In this document: piece by piece, positions 24,186 to 35,170 of the stretch
How the letters are laid out: each line of letters opens with the position of its first letter
Numbering within the stretch: position 1 is the stretch's first letter
Source of the DNA: Atrina japonica
Taxonomy: Eukaryota > Mollusca > Bivalvia > Pterioida > Pinnidae
Direction: 5' to 3'
Length of the DNA: 64,000 nucleotides
Assembly: GCA_030159075.1 (NCBI GenBank)
Contig: BROG01000003.1
Span: forward strand, 1,435,501-1,499,500
Translations under genes and position numbers: made by a program
Notes under the pieces: model-generated
Database searches by the model: none
What the model was told of the DNA's origin: nothing
What the model saw: only the letters and a program-made list of their open reading frames with translations

Positions 24186-24586
24186 TTGCAAGTAGAAGTA
24201 GTTACTATACTGATTACGTTATGGGGTCAATATGTGATGCTATCATCTCCTTCTGAACAACGTTGAATTTTGCGATTTTTATATCGTTGATCATAACATA
24301 GAAATGCAGGAATTCTTGAACATTGTAATGGGCATACAATTATAATTACATCCGCACAAACTATGTTGAACACGTGTATGACCAATATAACTGGCGACTG
24401 GTGTCTTTCCAACATGCCAAATTTGATGTTATTTCAAAATGATGAAATTTCAATCCCGTAATATCTTTCAACACATCAAAGCTTTTTTGCAGTATTTTAC
24501 ATATTAGTCTCGTAGTTTTTAGCACAGAAATTGGAACAATAAGATAAACCAGTAAATATCGCCATTGCATTTTACATGAATATGAT

Positions 24587-25524
24587 TTAAAGGGGCATTA
24601 GCTGTTCCAAAAAAGAGTTACCTGTATTTTGTTTTTAACTTGGCATGATGAAAGTCTGGAGAGCTAATGTCATAACCCGGCGTCGTCGTTGTCGTCCTTT
24701 AACCTGACCTATATCTTTCAACCACAATGGAGAGGGCTATTTCACATATAGATTCCTTATGACCAGTGCTTTCATTTTGTACCTTGACATTTGACCTACA
24801 TTTCAGAAACATTAACCTCAGCTTCATCTTTTAAACCATGAGGGATAGGGCTTTGATATTTAAAATATATATTCCCGATGAAGCTTTCATTTTGTACATT
24901 GACCTGTGACCTTTGACTTTGACCTATTTTTCAAAAACTTTAACCCTAGCTTTATCTTTTAATCATGAGAAATATGGCTTTAATCTTTCCCATAAATATT
25001 CCTTATGACCAGAGCTTTCATTTGGTATCTTGACTTTTGACCTTGTGACCTTGACCTTGGACTTTAACGTACTTTCAAAAAACCTTAACTGCTTAAGGAA
25101 TCAAAATATTTACCGTACCTTGACCTTAAAACCTGACAGATGTGGGTTGAAAACCTATTTTGAACATTTACATGCATTTTTGGCGAGTTTTGTTGTCTTC
25201 TGACAACTCTTGTTACTACGTAGATTAATGTACAATAATAATAATAAGAGATATACACAGGTATAACATTTCTTATATTCCTATTTATTTTGCGAAAATA
25301 AGGTCAGGTCAAGTGTCGTGTACATTAACAAATAGTAAGGTAGAATTAATCATCTGCAAACGAATAAAACAAAACTGGGTTTCTTTCTCAAGCCACAATT
25401 TACAGTGTATAAATAGGACTAATTATTTTTTGTGGCTGTGTATATCTCATTTTTTTTATTGTACATCAATTTAAGAAGTAAGGAATAATTTTTTTTTTTA
25501 AAACAACAGCGAATGTCCCTTTAA
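24587..25524. repeat. TTAAAGGG inverted-repeat element with nested insert
   Basis: TTAA on both sides; ends aggggcattagctgtt and aacagcgaatgtccct are inverted. Positions about 24652-25217 are the ACCTTGACCTTGG repeat (starts cttggcatgatgaaagtc, ends ttgtcttctgacaactcttg), which is missing from related copies. Confidence 0.75.
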
Positions 25525-26547
25525 GGATATAAACATTAGTCCAGTAGAAATAGACATAGACGATAATGATACCTTATAAATCGAAATAGACGGTAATAAT
25601 ACCTTAGAAATCTATTGTTTCTTTTATCAGTACAGACGCATTAAAGTAACATTATTTCATTTATTTACATAAAGTAAGCAAAGTATGGTGCGTGTTTGGT
25701 CTGTATATTAGATACAATTTACTGGCAACAGAATAATCATTGATTTCCAGTTAAATACCGTATCTCACGGACAATCGGCTTCTGTCTTGAATATTTAACT
25801 TTTAGTCACTATCTCAAAGCTAATTTGAAATATACGTCACGTTGGGGAAAGCGAATTATATATTTGTTGTTTCATCTGTGCTACATTACGTAAATTTTAC
25901 GGTCGATATAATTACCTTGTTTACAATTAAACTGTACGATTTCACTAAATGAAATGAGTTATCTGTTCTGTAGAAGTTGTTGGAATCGTCTATATCAATT
26001 TTGACTAGGGTTTATTCCTCACCTATTTTATTTGAACTTGACTATGGACTCACGGCAGGTGTGACAGGTCAACAGGGGATACATCCTCCATGGCACCTGA
26101 TCCTACCACTGGAGCTCCGTGTGTTTCAAATTTTTACCTGTTTGTGGCCGCGTCGCAGCAGGCATATGCGACTCAACAACCGCTATCAAACAGATAACTC
26201 AACATTTAATTTAGTTAAACATAGCAATACCGACGGTACAATTTGAGGAATACGTTGGCATCAAACGCGAGTCACGGTATCCCTGTGACAACAACTTATT
26301 GATAAGTAGTTTGCCTTTACATATGAAATGGTCATATGTTGAACACGCTCACATAAAATTGTGCTGAGCAACTAGTTCGTAACTTCGAACAGTAAATTGT
26401 GACAAGGTTATTTATATTATTAAACATATTGCAATCAGTTATGAATGTTCATCATTCAATGAATGTATTATTACTGATTTACTCTTTTCTTCAGTACAAG
26501 TTCGTGTAAGATGGGCAAATGGCGTCACAAAATGCAGGGTATTCAAT

Positions 26548-26625
26548 CTATCTATTTATGTCTGTCTGTCATCTGTCTATCTATCTATCTATCTAACTAT
26601 CTATCTATCTATCTATCTATCTATA
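26548..26625 (+). repeat. (TATC)n microsatellite, copy 1
   Basis: Interrupted tetranucleotide run with ctgt and ctaa variants; the counterpart at 29606-29677 is more uniform. Confidence 0.9.
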
Positions 26626-27614
26626 AGGATTTTTCGTAAGACAGTAAACAAATAAATTCTGTTTCTGTAGTGAATATCTAACGAATTACTTTCGTACATC
26701 AAAATTATAATCCATCGTGAATAATTGTTAAAAATTGCACAAACAAATGTCTATGGTATCCGGGCAATACAGAAATAAGAAAATACCATATAGGTTCCGC
26801 CCGATCTTTCATCTTCACACTTTGAACCATGAAGTCTCTCACTTCTGGTGAGTGCGGGATAGAGCTGCGCTGAAACATAAACTGATTTTTGTGAGAAAAT
26901 TTACCAGTTTACTTGCGATAGGCCGGTGGTCTCTTCCCGGGTACATTGTAACCTAGTTCTCTCCTCCATTAAAAACCAGCCGCCACCACATAACTGGAAA
27001 ATATTTTAGCGTGTCGTAAAACAAAAATCAAAATCAAATCAAATTTTTGAGAAGTTACGTTTGGCGTCATGTATGAGAGAAATTTTATTAGTTCTGACTG
27101 CACGGGAGATGCTGACTCCTTCCGGACACCTGCTCCCATCCCGTTCTCCATGTTGAAACCATTTCTTAATATTCAATTTGTCGTATTTTAATGGACGTGG
27201 AGTTTCGATTATTCACTCTTACTTGTATTGCAAGTAGAAGTAGTTATTATACAGATTACCTTATGGGGACAATATGTGATGCTATCATCTCCTTCTGAAC
27301 AACGTTGAATTTTGCGATTTTTATATCGTTGATCATAACATAGAAATGCAGGAATTCTTGAACATTGTAATGGGCATACAATTATAATTACATCCGCACA
27401 AACTATGTTGAACACGTGTATGACCAATATAACTGGCGACTGGTGTCTTTCCAACATGCCAAATTTGATGTTATATTTCAATCCCGTAATATCTTTCAAC
27501 ACATCAAAGCTTTTTTGCAGTATTTTACATATTAGTCTCGTAGTTTTTAGCACAGAAATTGGAACAATAAGATAAACCAGTAAATATCGTCATTGCATTT
27601 TACATGAATATGAT

Positions 27615-28557
27615 TTAAAGGGGCATTAGCTGTTCCAAAAAAGAGTTACCTGTATTTTGTTTTTAGCTTGGCATGATGAAAGTCCGGAGAGCTAATGTCA
27701 TACCCCGGCGTCGTTGTTGTCGTCCTTTAACCTGACCTATATCTTTCAACCACAATGGAGAGGGCTATTTCACATATAGATTCCTTATGACCCGTGCTTT
27801 CATTTTGTACCTTGACCTTTGACATACTTTTCAGAAACATTAACCTCAGCTTTATCTTTTAAACCATGAGGGATAGGACTTTGATATTTAAAATATATAT
27901 TCCCGATGAAGCTTTCATTTGGTATATTGACCTGTGACCTTTGACTTTGACCTATTTTTCAAAAACTTTAACCCTAGCTTTATCTTTTAATCATGAGAAA
28001 TATGGCTTTAATCTTTCCCATAAATATTCCTTATGACCAGAGCTTTCATTTGGTATCTTGACTTTTGACCTTGTGACCTTGACCTTGGACTTTAACGTAC
28101 TTTCAAAAAACCTTAACTGCTTAAGGAATCAAAATATTTACCGTACCTTGACCTTAAAACCTGACAGACGTGGGTTGAAAAACCTATTTTGAACATTTAC
28201 ATGCATTTTTGGCGAGTTTTGTTGTCTTCTGACAACTCTTGTTACTACGTAGATTAATGTACAATAATAATAATAAGAGATATACACAGGTATAACATTT
28301 CTTATATTCCTATTTATTTTGCGAAAATAAGGTCAGGTAATGTGTCGTGTACATTAACAAATAGTAAGGTAGAATTAATCATCTGCAAACGAATAAAACA
28401 AAACTGGGTTTCTTTCTCAAGCAAATTTCACAATATACAGTGTATAAATAGGACTAATTATTTTTTGTGGCTGTGTATATCTCATTTTTTTTATTGTACA
28501 TCAATTTAAGAAGTAAGGAATAATCTTTTTTTAAAACAACAGCGAATGTCCCTTTAA
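27615..28557. repeat. TTAAAGGG element with nested insert, inside copy 2
   Basis: Same structure as 24587-25524, with TTAA edges and the ACCTTGACCTTGG insert at about 27665-28243. Confidence 0.75.
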
Positions 28558-29605
28558 GGATATAAACATTAGTCCAGTAGAAATCGACATAGACGATAAT
28601 GATACCTTATAAATCGAAATAGACGGTAATGATACCTTAGAAATCTATTGTTTCTTTTATCAGTACAGACGAATTAAAGTAACATTATTTCAATGCCTAC
28701 CTATGAATACATTTCATTTTTTATTTACATAAAGTAAGCAAAGTATGGTGCGTGTTTGTTCTGTATATTAGATACAATTTACTGGCAACAGAATAATCAT
28801 TGATTTCCAGTTAAATACCGTATCTCACGGACAATCGGCTTCTGTCTTGAATATTTAACTTTTAGTCACTATCTCAAAGCTAATTTGAAATATACGTCAC
28901 GTTGAGGAAAGCGAATTATATATTTGTTGTTTCATCTGTGCTACATTACGTAAATTTACGGTCGATATAATTACCTTGTTTACAATTAAACTGTACGATT
29001 TCACTAAATGAAATGAGTTATCTGTTCTGTAGAAGTTGTTGGAATCGTCTATATCAATTTTGACTAGGGTTTATTCCTCACCTATTTTATTTGAACTTGA
29101 CTATGGACTCACGGCAGGTGTGACAGGTCAACAGGGGATACATCCTCCATGGCACCTGATCCTATCACTGAAGCTCCGTGTGTTTCAAATTTTTACCTGT
29201 TTGTGGCCGCGTCGCAGCAGGCATATGCGACTCAACAACCGCTATCAAACAGATAACTCAACATTTAATTTAGTGAAACATAGCAATACCGACGGTACAA
29301 TTTGAGGAATACGTTGGCATTAAACGCGAGTCACGGTATCCCTGTGACAACAACTTATTGATAAGTAGTTTGCCTTTACATATGAAATGGTCATATGTTG
29401 AACACGCTCACATAAAATTGTGCTGAGCAACTAGTTCGTAACTTCGAACAGTAAATTGTGACAAGGTTATTTATATTATTAAACATATTGCAATCAGTTA
29501 TGAATGTTCATCATTCAATGAATGTATTAACACTGATTTACTCTTTTCTTCAGTACAAGTTCGTGTAAGATGGGCAAATGGCGTCACAAAATGCAGGGTA
29601 TTCAA

Positions 29606-29629
29606 TCTATCTATTTATGTCTGTCTGTC

Positions 29630-29675
<46 letters not shown>

Positions 29676-29677
29676 AA
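29606..29677 (+). repeat. (TATC)n microsatellite, copy 2
   Basis: Pure tatc run after tctgtctgtc; its length differs from copy 1. Confidence 0.9.
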
Positions 29678-29863
29678 GCATTTTTCGTAAGACAGTAAAC
29701 AAATAAATTCTGTTTCTGTAGTGAATATCTAACGAATTACTTTCGTACATCAAAATTATAATCCATCGTGAATAATTGTTAAAAATTGCACAAACAAATA
29801 TCTATGGTATCCGGGCAATACAGAAATAAGAAAATACCATATAGGTTCCGCCCGATCTTTCAT

Positions 29864-30453
29864 TGAAGTGCACTTTCGAAAAGAGTAATCCATTACCACA
29901 TCAACACAATTCTTTTAAATACAAAATCAACATATGGCATATTGTGAACCATAAAATATTTTATATCTCGGTATCGATGGATATAAATCTTAAATACACA
30001 TAAATCCTAGGTATACACCGTAGCACCGTTGAAATACGTTACCAGTTTACAAGATATAACTATATATGTTATACCTAAACACGGTTAGTGTTCAATAAAT
30101 ATTGACAGTCATCACTTATAAAATGTTTTTTTCGTAATGTCTTTTGGGATAGTGTCACTTTAATATAAATCCATGATATTTAAAACATATGATATACTAC
30201 TTTCATATCACTGTGAACCTCATTAAATGAAACGTTGTAGAAAATTGAATCACTGTTTGAATGTTCTATATCTCTATAAATATATACTAAATATCTACTT
30301 TTTTAAAATTGCACTAAAGTCTTGCGATGAAATGCTTAGCACAACAGTCCCTCGTCTCAGTATATTCAACACATACGTAAACCAATTAGACGCCATGTAT
30401 AAGTTCTCTTCTTTTTCAATTTTTTTTTGCTATAAACTTGATTTTATAACTCA
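29864..30453. other. 3' flank of the coiled-coil gene
   Basis: AT-rich, no repeat or coding signal recognised. On the minus strand an ATTAAA hexamer (plus-strand tttaat near 30158) could be a weak poly(A) signal. Confidence 0.3.
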
Positions 30454-33400
30454 TCATTTCTTATTTTTTGACGCTGTTACCATCTTTTTACGATATATCT
30501 GAGCATACCCTAAACCGTAAGTAAGGGGATTCCTTTCTCGATCAAATATGTTCGGCAGTGAGGGTGTTGATGAGTGGGTTGTTTGCTTATCCTCTTCCTT
30601 CTCTACATTGATTTCTACATCCTCAAGACTTCGAGGTCGTTTGTTATTTGCTTTTTTCTTCTCTTTCGTTTTAGAATCTGATTTTGAAAATGGTTGCTTT
30701 TCTTTATTTTTTGCTTCCTTGCCAAGTGTAACTTTACTTATCATTCCACTCGGTTTGTCATCTGTATACAGGTCACCTACCCAACCCTCTAACTGCTTCA
30801 CTCGTGTCTCTGCATCCTTTTGTTTACGTTCTAAAACTTCGAGTTTTGTATCAATAGTTCCCTTCCCACCTAAAGAATTTCTCAATTTCGTATTTTCCTC
30901 TATTAGTTGTGTGTTATTTGATTCGATTTCTTCGAACTTTTGTTTTTGTTCTATATATGCCTTAGCTTCTTTCTCGAGTTGGGCCACCCGTTTATATGTC
31001 TGATCCAACTTCATAGTTAATTCAAAATTTCTAAGTTCCACTTGAGAGTGTTCTTCCAGTTCGACCGTCATTTGAGAAACTTTCTTTTGCGTAAGTAGTA
31101 ATTCACTACGAGTCTCTTCCAGTTCAAATGCACGCACTCTGAATTCTTCCAGTCTATTTATTTCTTCCTTGAGTCTAGCAATTTCCTCTTTTAATCTTTT
31201 CACTTCCTGCTGAAATTCTTTCTCCAACCTGGCATATTTGTCTTGCCATTCCCTGTTTTCTTTGCTTTGCTTTTCTGTGATATCTTTCACTTCTTTGTCG
31301 TGTTTTATTCTAACATTTTCCATATCTTTTGACAATTTGTCAGCCTCTTCCTTTGCCTCTGCTATCACCTTCTCTGCGTTATCTAGTCCTGCTAACTTTC
31401 TTTTACCCGCCTCTAACTCCTCGTTTGCTTTCTGAAACTTATTCGTCAGTTCTTTTATTTCATCCTTTCTTTGGTCATTCAATATTGATAAACTTTTAAA
31501 ACTTTCCTCCGACACTTTCTTCTCAGATTCAAATTTTTCCTGTTCAAGTTTCAAATCCTTTAACTCCTGACTAATTTTTTTGATATCTTCATCTTTTCGT
31601 TCAATATCTTTAGTTAATTTTATTTTTGATTCCTTAAGCTCTTTTATTTCATCTTCAAACTTGTCATCTTTCATAACGACCATTAACTCATCTAATTCCC
31701 TTTTCTTTTGAACCATGGCTTCATTCAACTTTTTCACTTGGTCCTTTAAATCAGAATTTTCATTTGACAATGTTTGTATCTCTGTAAGTTTTTCCGATTC
31801 AACAGAAGTTACGCTTTTTTGAAACGTACTGGCAACTTTCTCTAAATCATGAATCTTCCTGACGTTCTCTAAATGTTCTGCTTTGAGTTTGATAATTTCT
31901 TCATTAAGTTTCTGATTTTCAGTTTGTAGTGTTATAATTTGAGCTTTTAGTTCCATATTTTCCGAGTCAGGAGACAAATTCTTGCCACCGTCTCGAGGAG
32001 TTGATAAGTCTTTGTATTTTTCAAGTTCAGCCTCTAATTTTTTATTTTCTATTTTGATCTCTTCAATTTCAGATTTTAATGCGGTTTCACTTTTAATTTT
32101 ATTTTCCTTTTCACCGGATACAGAATCTTTTTCATCCTGATGTTTTTGTAGTTCTTTTGTCACTTTTTCCATTTCTAATTTTATTTTTTCAACTTCTTGT
32201 TTCGCTTTTTCTTCTTCTTCTTTTAATTTTTCCGCTTCTAATTTTATTTTATCTCGGGAGAGCCTGAGAGAAGCGGCCTCTGTTTTCATCCTTTCGTTCT
32301 CCTCTTTCAAATCTACGTTAGGATCAATACCCTTTGCCTCAATTTCTATTTCATCGTTTCCAGATTCTAAATTATTTCTTAGTCTTTCAATTTCCTCTAT
32401 TAACTTTTTGTTTTCAGAGGCTGTTAATCTCTCTTTTGCTTTGCTTTCTGTAACCATCAAGTTTAAATCCTTATTGTCATGTTCTAGATCTACAATTTTC
32501 TTGTTTAATTCGGCCTTTTCTGTGTCAATAACGATTGTGGTTTTACTCTGTTGATCAACAACATTAGGCCGATCAGTTTTGGAATCCGCACTTTCAAGTT
32601 CATCAACTTTATTTCGCAAAACCTTATTTTCAGCACGCAAATCCTCTATTGTTTTCAGGAATTGATTCATTTCATCCTCAAGTTGTTTAATTCGTTTCCT
32701 ATAGGTTGCTTCTGCGTCTAAAAGAGACTGACGCTCTGCGTACACAGACTCATAAGATTCAACCATCCTCTCTGAACCAGGCGTTCTTTGAGATGAAGGC
32801 TCCATTATGGATGATTTTACTTTCGAACCCTCGTTGTGATGTTTTTCTTGAGGATGATAACGGGGTGTGTTGTTTTCTGTTGACGGCGCACGCGGTGACC
32901 CGTGATAATGCTTCTCTACTGAACGCGGTGATCGGGAACCAGCACGGCTAGGTTTATCAAAAGTATTTATATCCGAAGATCGGATACTTAGACTAGAAGG
33001 AAGATGTCTTTCCGAAGAGGTATCTTTGTTGTTTACTTTTGAAGCAGACACGTAAGATTCGTTTTCGAAACTATTATTCCTATCCTTGTAATCTGTCTGA
33101 TTTGGAGGATGTGATATTTCTTTGTTCCTCGAAACACTAGTGTTTGTTTCTTTTCCTTTTTCGGTGACTGCTTTACTTTCTTTTGTTTCCTTTTGTTCAG
33201 TGTGTGTTTTATCACTTTTTTCAATTAAAGTGATATTTATGTCTGAGTCAGTTTGATCACTAAAAGTCCGATATTTATTCTCAATAGATCCTTGTTTTAA
33301 TATTAAAGTCGTGTCCTTCGGTGGCAAATTGTTCACGCTAGCATTTTCATATTGAACTAAATTGTCAGAAACCGTTGAGACATTATCTCCATGCACAGAA

Positions 33401-34383
33401 CTGTCTTTTGATTTTGAATCTATCTTTCCAGACGATTTAGTACTTCCGTTCGTTTGAGGTTTTCTACTTTTTACAGCATTACCGGTTTTGATGTCCTTTG
33501 CCGGAAGTGAACTATCGGAATGACTTTGAACAGTTTTTGTCTTTTTCTCCCGATTATTGGTATCTACCGTGCTTTCTGTGACAAAATTTTCCTGTACTTT
33601 GCGTTGTTTTGCATTGCGTGGTTCCAGAACAATGCTATCACTTTCTAACTTTTTATTGTTTTTCTTATTACCTTGAGTCCGTTTCGGTTCTACAGCAGAA
33701 TCAATAATAGCTATGTATTTTTTGTCTTCTGTTGAAGCGTTAGAACCATCTCCTTTCTGTTTAGTAGGTTTTAATTGGGCTGTACTAGTTTTTTGTTTAG
33801 TTTTATTATTTTCACTTTCAGCATCTAGATCAACCTTTTCGTATCGAGTTTCATCAATTATGTAATTTTCTTTCTTTTTATTGCCCACCTTTCCACGTGA
33901 CTCTTTAGGTTTACTTTCTTTGGTAGGCGCTTTTAAAGTACTTTCGACATCCTTTGTTGGTTTCTCAGATCCATGTTTATTATTCTCTGTTGTTGATTTA
34001 TTATTTTCTTTTTTGATTATATCCTTATTTACTTCCGACTTCCTTGTAGGTTCTGTCTTTTTATCAGGTTTTTTGTCTTTATCATTTATTAATATTTCTT
34101 TAGCGTCCTTATTTATCACTCGATTTTGTTTCGAAGCATTGGGATTTTCAGTTTTTCTTTTCTTGGCTTTCAAAGCTGAATCACTTATTACAATGACAGA
34201 GAGTTTGTCATTGTCCGGTAAAGATTCAAATGACCTTTCGTGGACATTAGCTGGCCCCGAATCAATCACAGGCAGTGCGAGGGAACCCCGCTTAATGCCC
34301 CCGCTCTTGGAGCGCAGGGTCTGATTCGGGTCAGTGTCAAACGTATCTTGACGGATGACCTGCTTACTTCTAACAGTCGACAT
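30454..34383 (-). CDS. large single-exon coiled-coil protein, function unknown (1309 aa)
   Basis: An uninterrupted 1309-codon frame read leftwards, ending in tandem stops (TGA TGA, 30456-30451). The ATG at 34383 is the first in-frame ATG after in-frame TGA TAA stops 57 nt upstream. Residues 1 to about 540 are polar and probably disordered, rich in Lys, Ser, Asn, Thr and Glu, with a basic cluster KAKKRK near residue 73. Residues about 545-1200 show heptad-like Leu/Ile spacing among Lys/Glu (RKRIKQLEDEMNQFL, LRAENKVLRNKVDELE, VKRLKEEIARLKEEINRLEE), typical of a long coiled coil. The tail holds KKKANNKRPRS (possible nuclear signal) and ends FDRERNPLTYGLGYAQIYRKK, the least repetitive stretch and the best search query. 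A structural or cytoskeletal/nuclear scaffold role is a guess from composition. I do not recognise the family. It is convergent with the HEATR4-like gene. Confidence 0.85.
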   Translation of the reverse strand: MSTVRSKQVIRQDTFDTDPNQTLRSKSGGIKRGSLALPVIDSGPANVHERSFESLPDNDKLSVIVISDSALKAKKRKTENPNASKQNRVINKDAKEILINDKDKKPDKKTEPTRKSEVNKDIIKKENNKSTTENNKHGSEKPTKDVESTLKAPTKESKPKESRGKVGNKKKENYIIDETRYEKVDLDAESENNKTKQKTSTAQLKPTKQKGDGSNASTEDKKYIAIIDSAVEPKRTQGNKKNNKKLESDSIVLEPRNAKQRKVQENFVTESTVDTNNREKKTKTVQSHSDSSLPAKDIKTGNAVKSRKPQTNGSTKSSGKIDSKSKDSSVHGDNVSTVSDNLVQYENASVNNLPPKDTTLILKQGSIENKYRTFSDQTDSDINITLIEKSDKTHTEQKETKESKAVTEKGKETNTSVSRNKEISHPPNQTDYKDRNNSFENESYVSASKVNNKDTSSERHLPSSLSIRSSDINTFDKPSRAGSRSPRSVEKHYHGSPRAPSTENNTPRYHPQEKHHNEGSKVKSSIMEPSSQRTPGSERMVESYESVYAERQSLLDAEATYRKRIKQLEDEMNQFLKTIEDLRAENKVLRNKVDELESADSKTDRPNVVDQQSKTTIVIDTEKAELNKKIVDLEHDNKDLNLMVTESKAKERLTASENKKLIEEIERLRNNLESGNDEIEIEAKGIDPNVDLKEENERMKTEAASLRLSRDKIKLEAEKLKEEEEKAKQEVEKIKLEMEKVTKELQKHQDEKDSVSGEKENKIKSETALKSEIEEIKIENKKLEAELEKYKDLSTPRDGGKNLSPDSENMELKAQIITLQTENQKLNEEIIKLKAEHLENVRKIHDLEKVASTFQKSVTSVESEKLTEIQTLSNENSDLKDQVKKLNEAMVQKKRELDELMVVMKDDKFEDEIKELKESKIKLTKDIERKDEDIKKISQELKDLKLEQEKFESEKKVSEESFKSLSILNDQRKDEIKELTNKFQKANEELEAGKRKLAGLDNAEKVIAEAKEEADKLSKDMENVRIKHDKEVKDITEKQSKENREWQDKYARLEKEFQQEVKRLKEEIARLKEEINRLEEFRVRAFELEETRSELLLTQKKVSQMTVELEEHSQVELRNFELTMKLDQTYKRVAQLEKEAKAYIEQKQKFEEIESNNTQLIEENTKLRNSLGGKGTIDTKLEVLERKQKDAETRVKQLEGWVGDLYTDDKPSGMISKVTLGKEAKNKEKQPFSKSDSKTKEKKKANNKRPRSLEDVEINVEKEEDKQTTHSSTPSLPNIFDRERNPLTYGLGYAQIYRKKMVTASKNKK

Positions 34384-34527
34384 TACCAGAAGATATCGTG
34401 TCAGACATTTTGCTTTTGTTTTGCTTTTTAAACATTATCAAATTACATTTTGTCGGTATGTTTAGATAATTGGAGGAGGAGACGAATTCAAATCCCTGTG
34501 CCAATCTTTAACGTCCAAACAGGAAAC
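34384..34527 (-). promoter_or_regulatory. 5' UTR of the coiled-coil gene with likely splice acceptor and overlapping uORF
   Basis: Reading the minus strand, a pyrimidine tract (ttttgttttcctttctac) ends in CAG at 34530-34528, a strong 3' splice site that would start this exon at 34527. That implies a non-coding first exon further right. An upstream ATG at 34408-34406, out of frame, opens a 12-codon uORF (MSDTISSG...) whose TAG lies inside the main frame, overlapping its start codon. Such overlapping uORFs usually lower translation of the main ORF. Confidence 0.5.
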
Positions 34528-34857
34528 CTGAAATGTAGAAAGGAAAACAAAAATCATGTAATTAATTCAAATATAAAGTGATTGGATCTTTTCTGTAATT
34601 TTATCATATGGAATAAACATTTCGCTGATGAAGGCCGATACGTACGGAATTTACAACAGTTTGTAACAAACATTTCAGGCTTCACTTTTTAATTTAGTGA
34701 GATATCTGACTAAGGCCTAAATGCGTTCTCTGTTGGTAAGGGGTAATTTCCGAAACTTTTGATTTCCTATTCTCATTTTTCATTTTTCTCAACTGTTGAA
34801 AAAAAAAAACCAAATGTACGAAATGCTTGTACTGAGTTACTTAAATTTTATTTGTGC

Positions 34858-35170
34858 TTTATGTCACATTCAACAATTTTCATTTATATGGTGGCGACCA
34901 GTTTTTAATGGTGGAAAAGAGAACCAGGTTACAATGTACCCGGATAGAGACCACCGGCAAGTAAACTGACAAACTTTCTCATAAAATCAACTTTGGTTCC
35001 AGCAGGGTGTGGAACCCACACTGACAAGAGGTGACAGACTTCTTGGTTTAACCCTTTCAACCCTACAGACCATAGTAGACTAGTATTTAACAATAAGAAG
35101 AGCATACCACTCAGATTTTCAGGGATGAAAGGGTTAATGCGCAATGCTCTTAGCACTCGGCCATGGAGAC
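34858..35170 (-). repeat. SINE S1, reverse orientation, interrupted by a mini-element
   Basis: Body at 34858-35047 (tggtggcgaccagtttttaa, ccggcaagtaaactgac). The head resumes at 35138 with tgcgcaatgctcttagcact, then cggccatgg. The interruption is 35048-35137. Confidence 0.85.
35048..35137 (+). mobile_element. TTAA-flanked piggyBac-like mini-MITE inserted in a SINE
   Basis: 90 bp including both TTAA copies. Ends CCCTTTCAACCCT and AGGGATGAAAGGG are inverted. Removing the element and one TTAA restores ggtttaatgcgcaatgctc, matching the intact SINE at 15281 (revcomp ggtttaaagtgcgatgctc). No coding capacity, so any mobilisation would have been in trans. Confidence 0.85.

Larger units (their letters stand above)
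23787..26812 (+). repeat. 3.03-kb segmental duplication, copy 1
   Basis: Runs from tcacactttgaacc to gcccgatctttcat. It repeats directly at 26815-29863 with a few scattered substitutions and small indels. Contains a SINE body, a TTAAAGGG element with a nested insert, an LTPPWHLI-type fragment and a (TATC)n tract. No convincing gene. Confidence 0.9.
26815..29863 (+). repeat. 3.05-kb segmental duplication, copy 2
   Basis: Direct repeat of 23787-26812 at an offset of about 3028 bp. Differences include an extra attcactcttact-like insert near 27209, loss of about 14 bp in the region matching 24435, and an extra block near 28692. The right break is ctttcat followed by unrelated sequence. Confidence 0.9.

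Noticed and set aside
25977..26246. 89-codon frame, repeated at 29036-29305
   Set aside because: Part of the duplicated unit and made of a dispersed repeat fragment; no start context, splice signals or domain beyond the repeat peptide.
27209..27553. 114-codon minus-strand frame in copy 2 of the 3-kb duplication
   Set aside because: The equivalent region in copy 1 is split by indels, so the frame is not conserved between near-identical copies.
30548..34324. Several plus-strand open frames of 65-150 codons
   Set aside because: Antisense shadows of the Lys/Glu-rich coiled-coil gene; composition (Ser/Phe/Leu) is what the complement of Lys/Glu codons gives.
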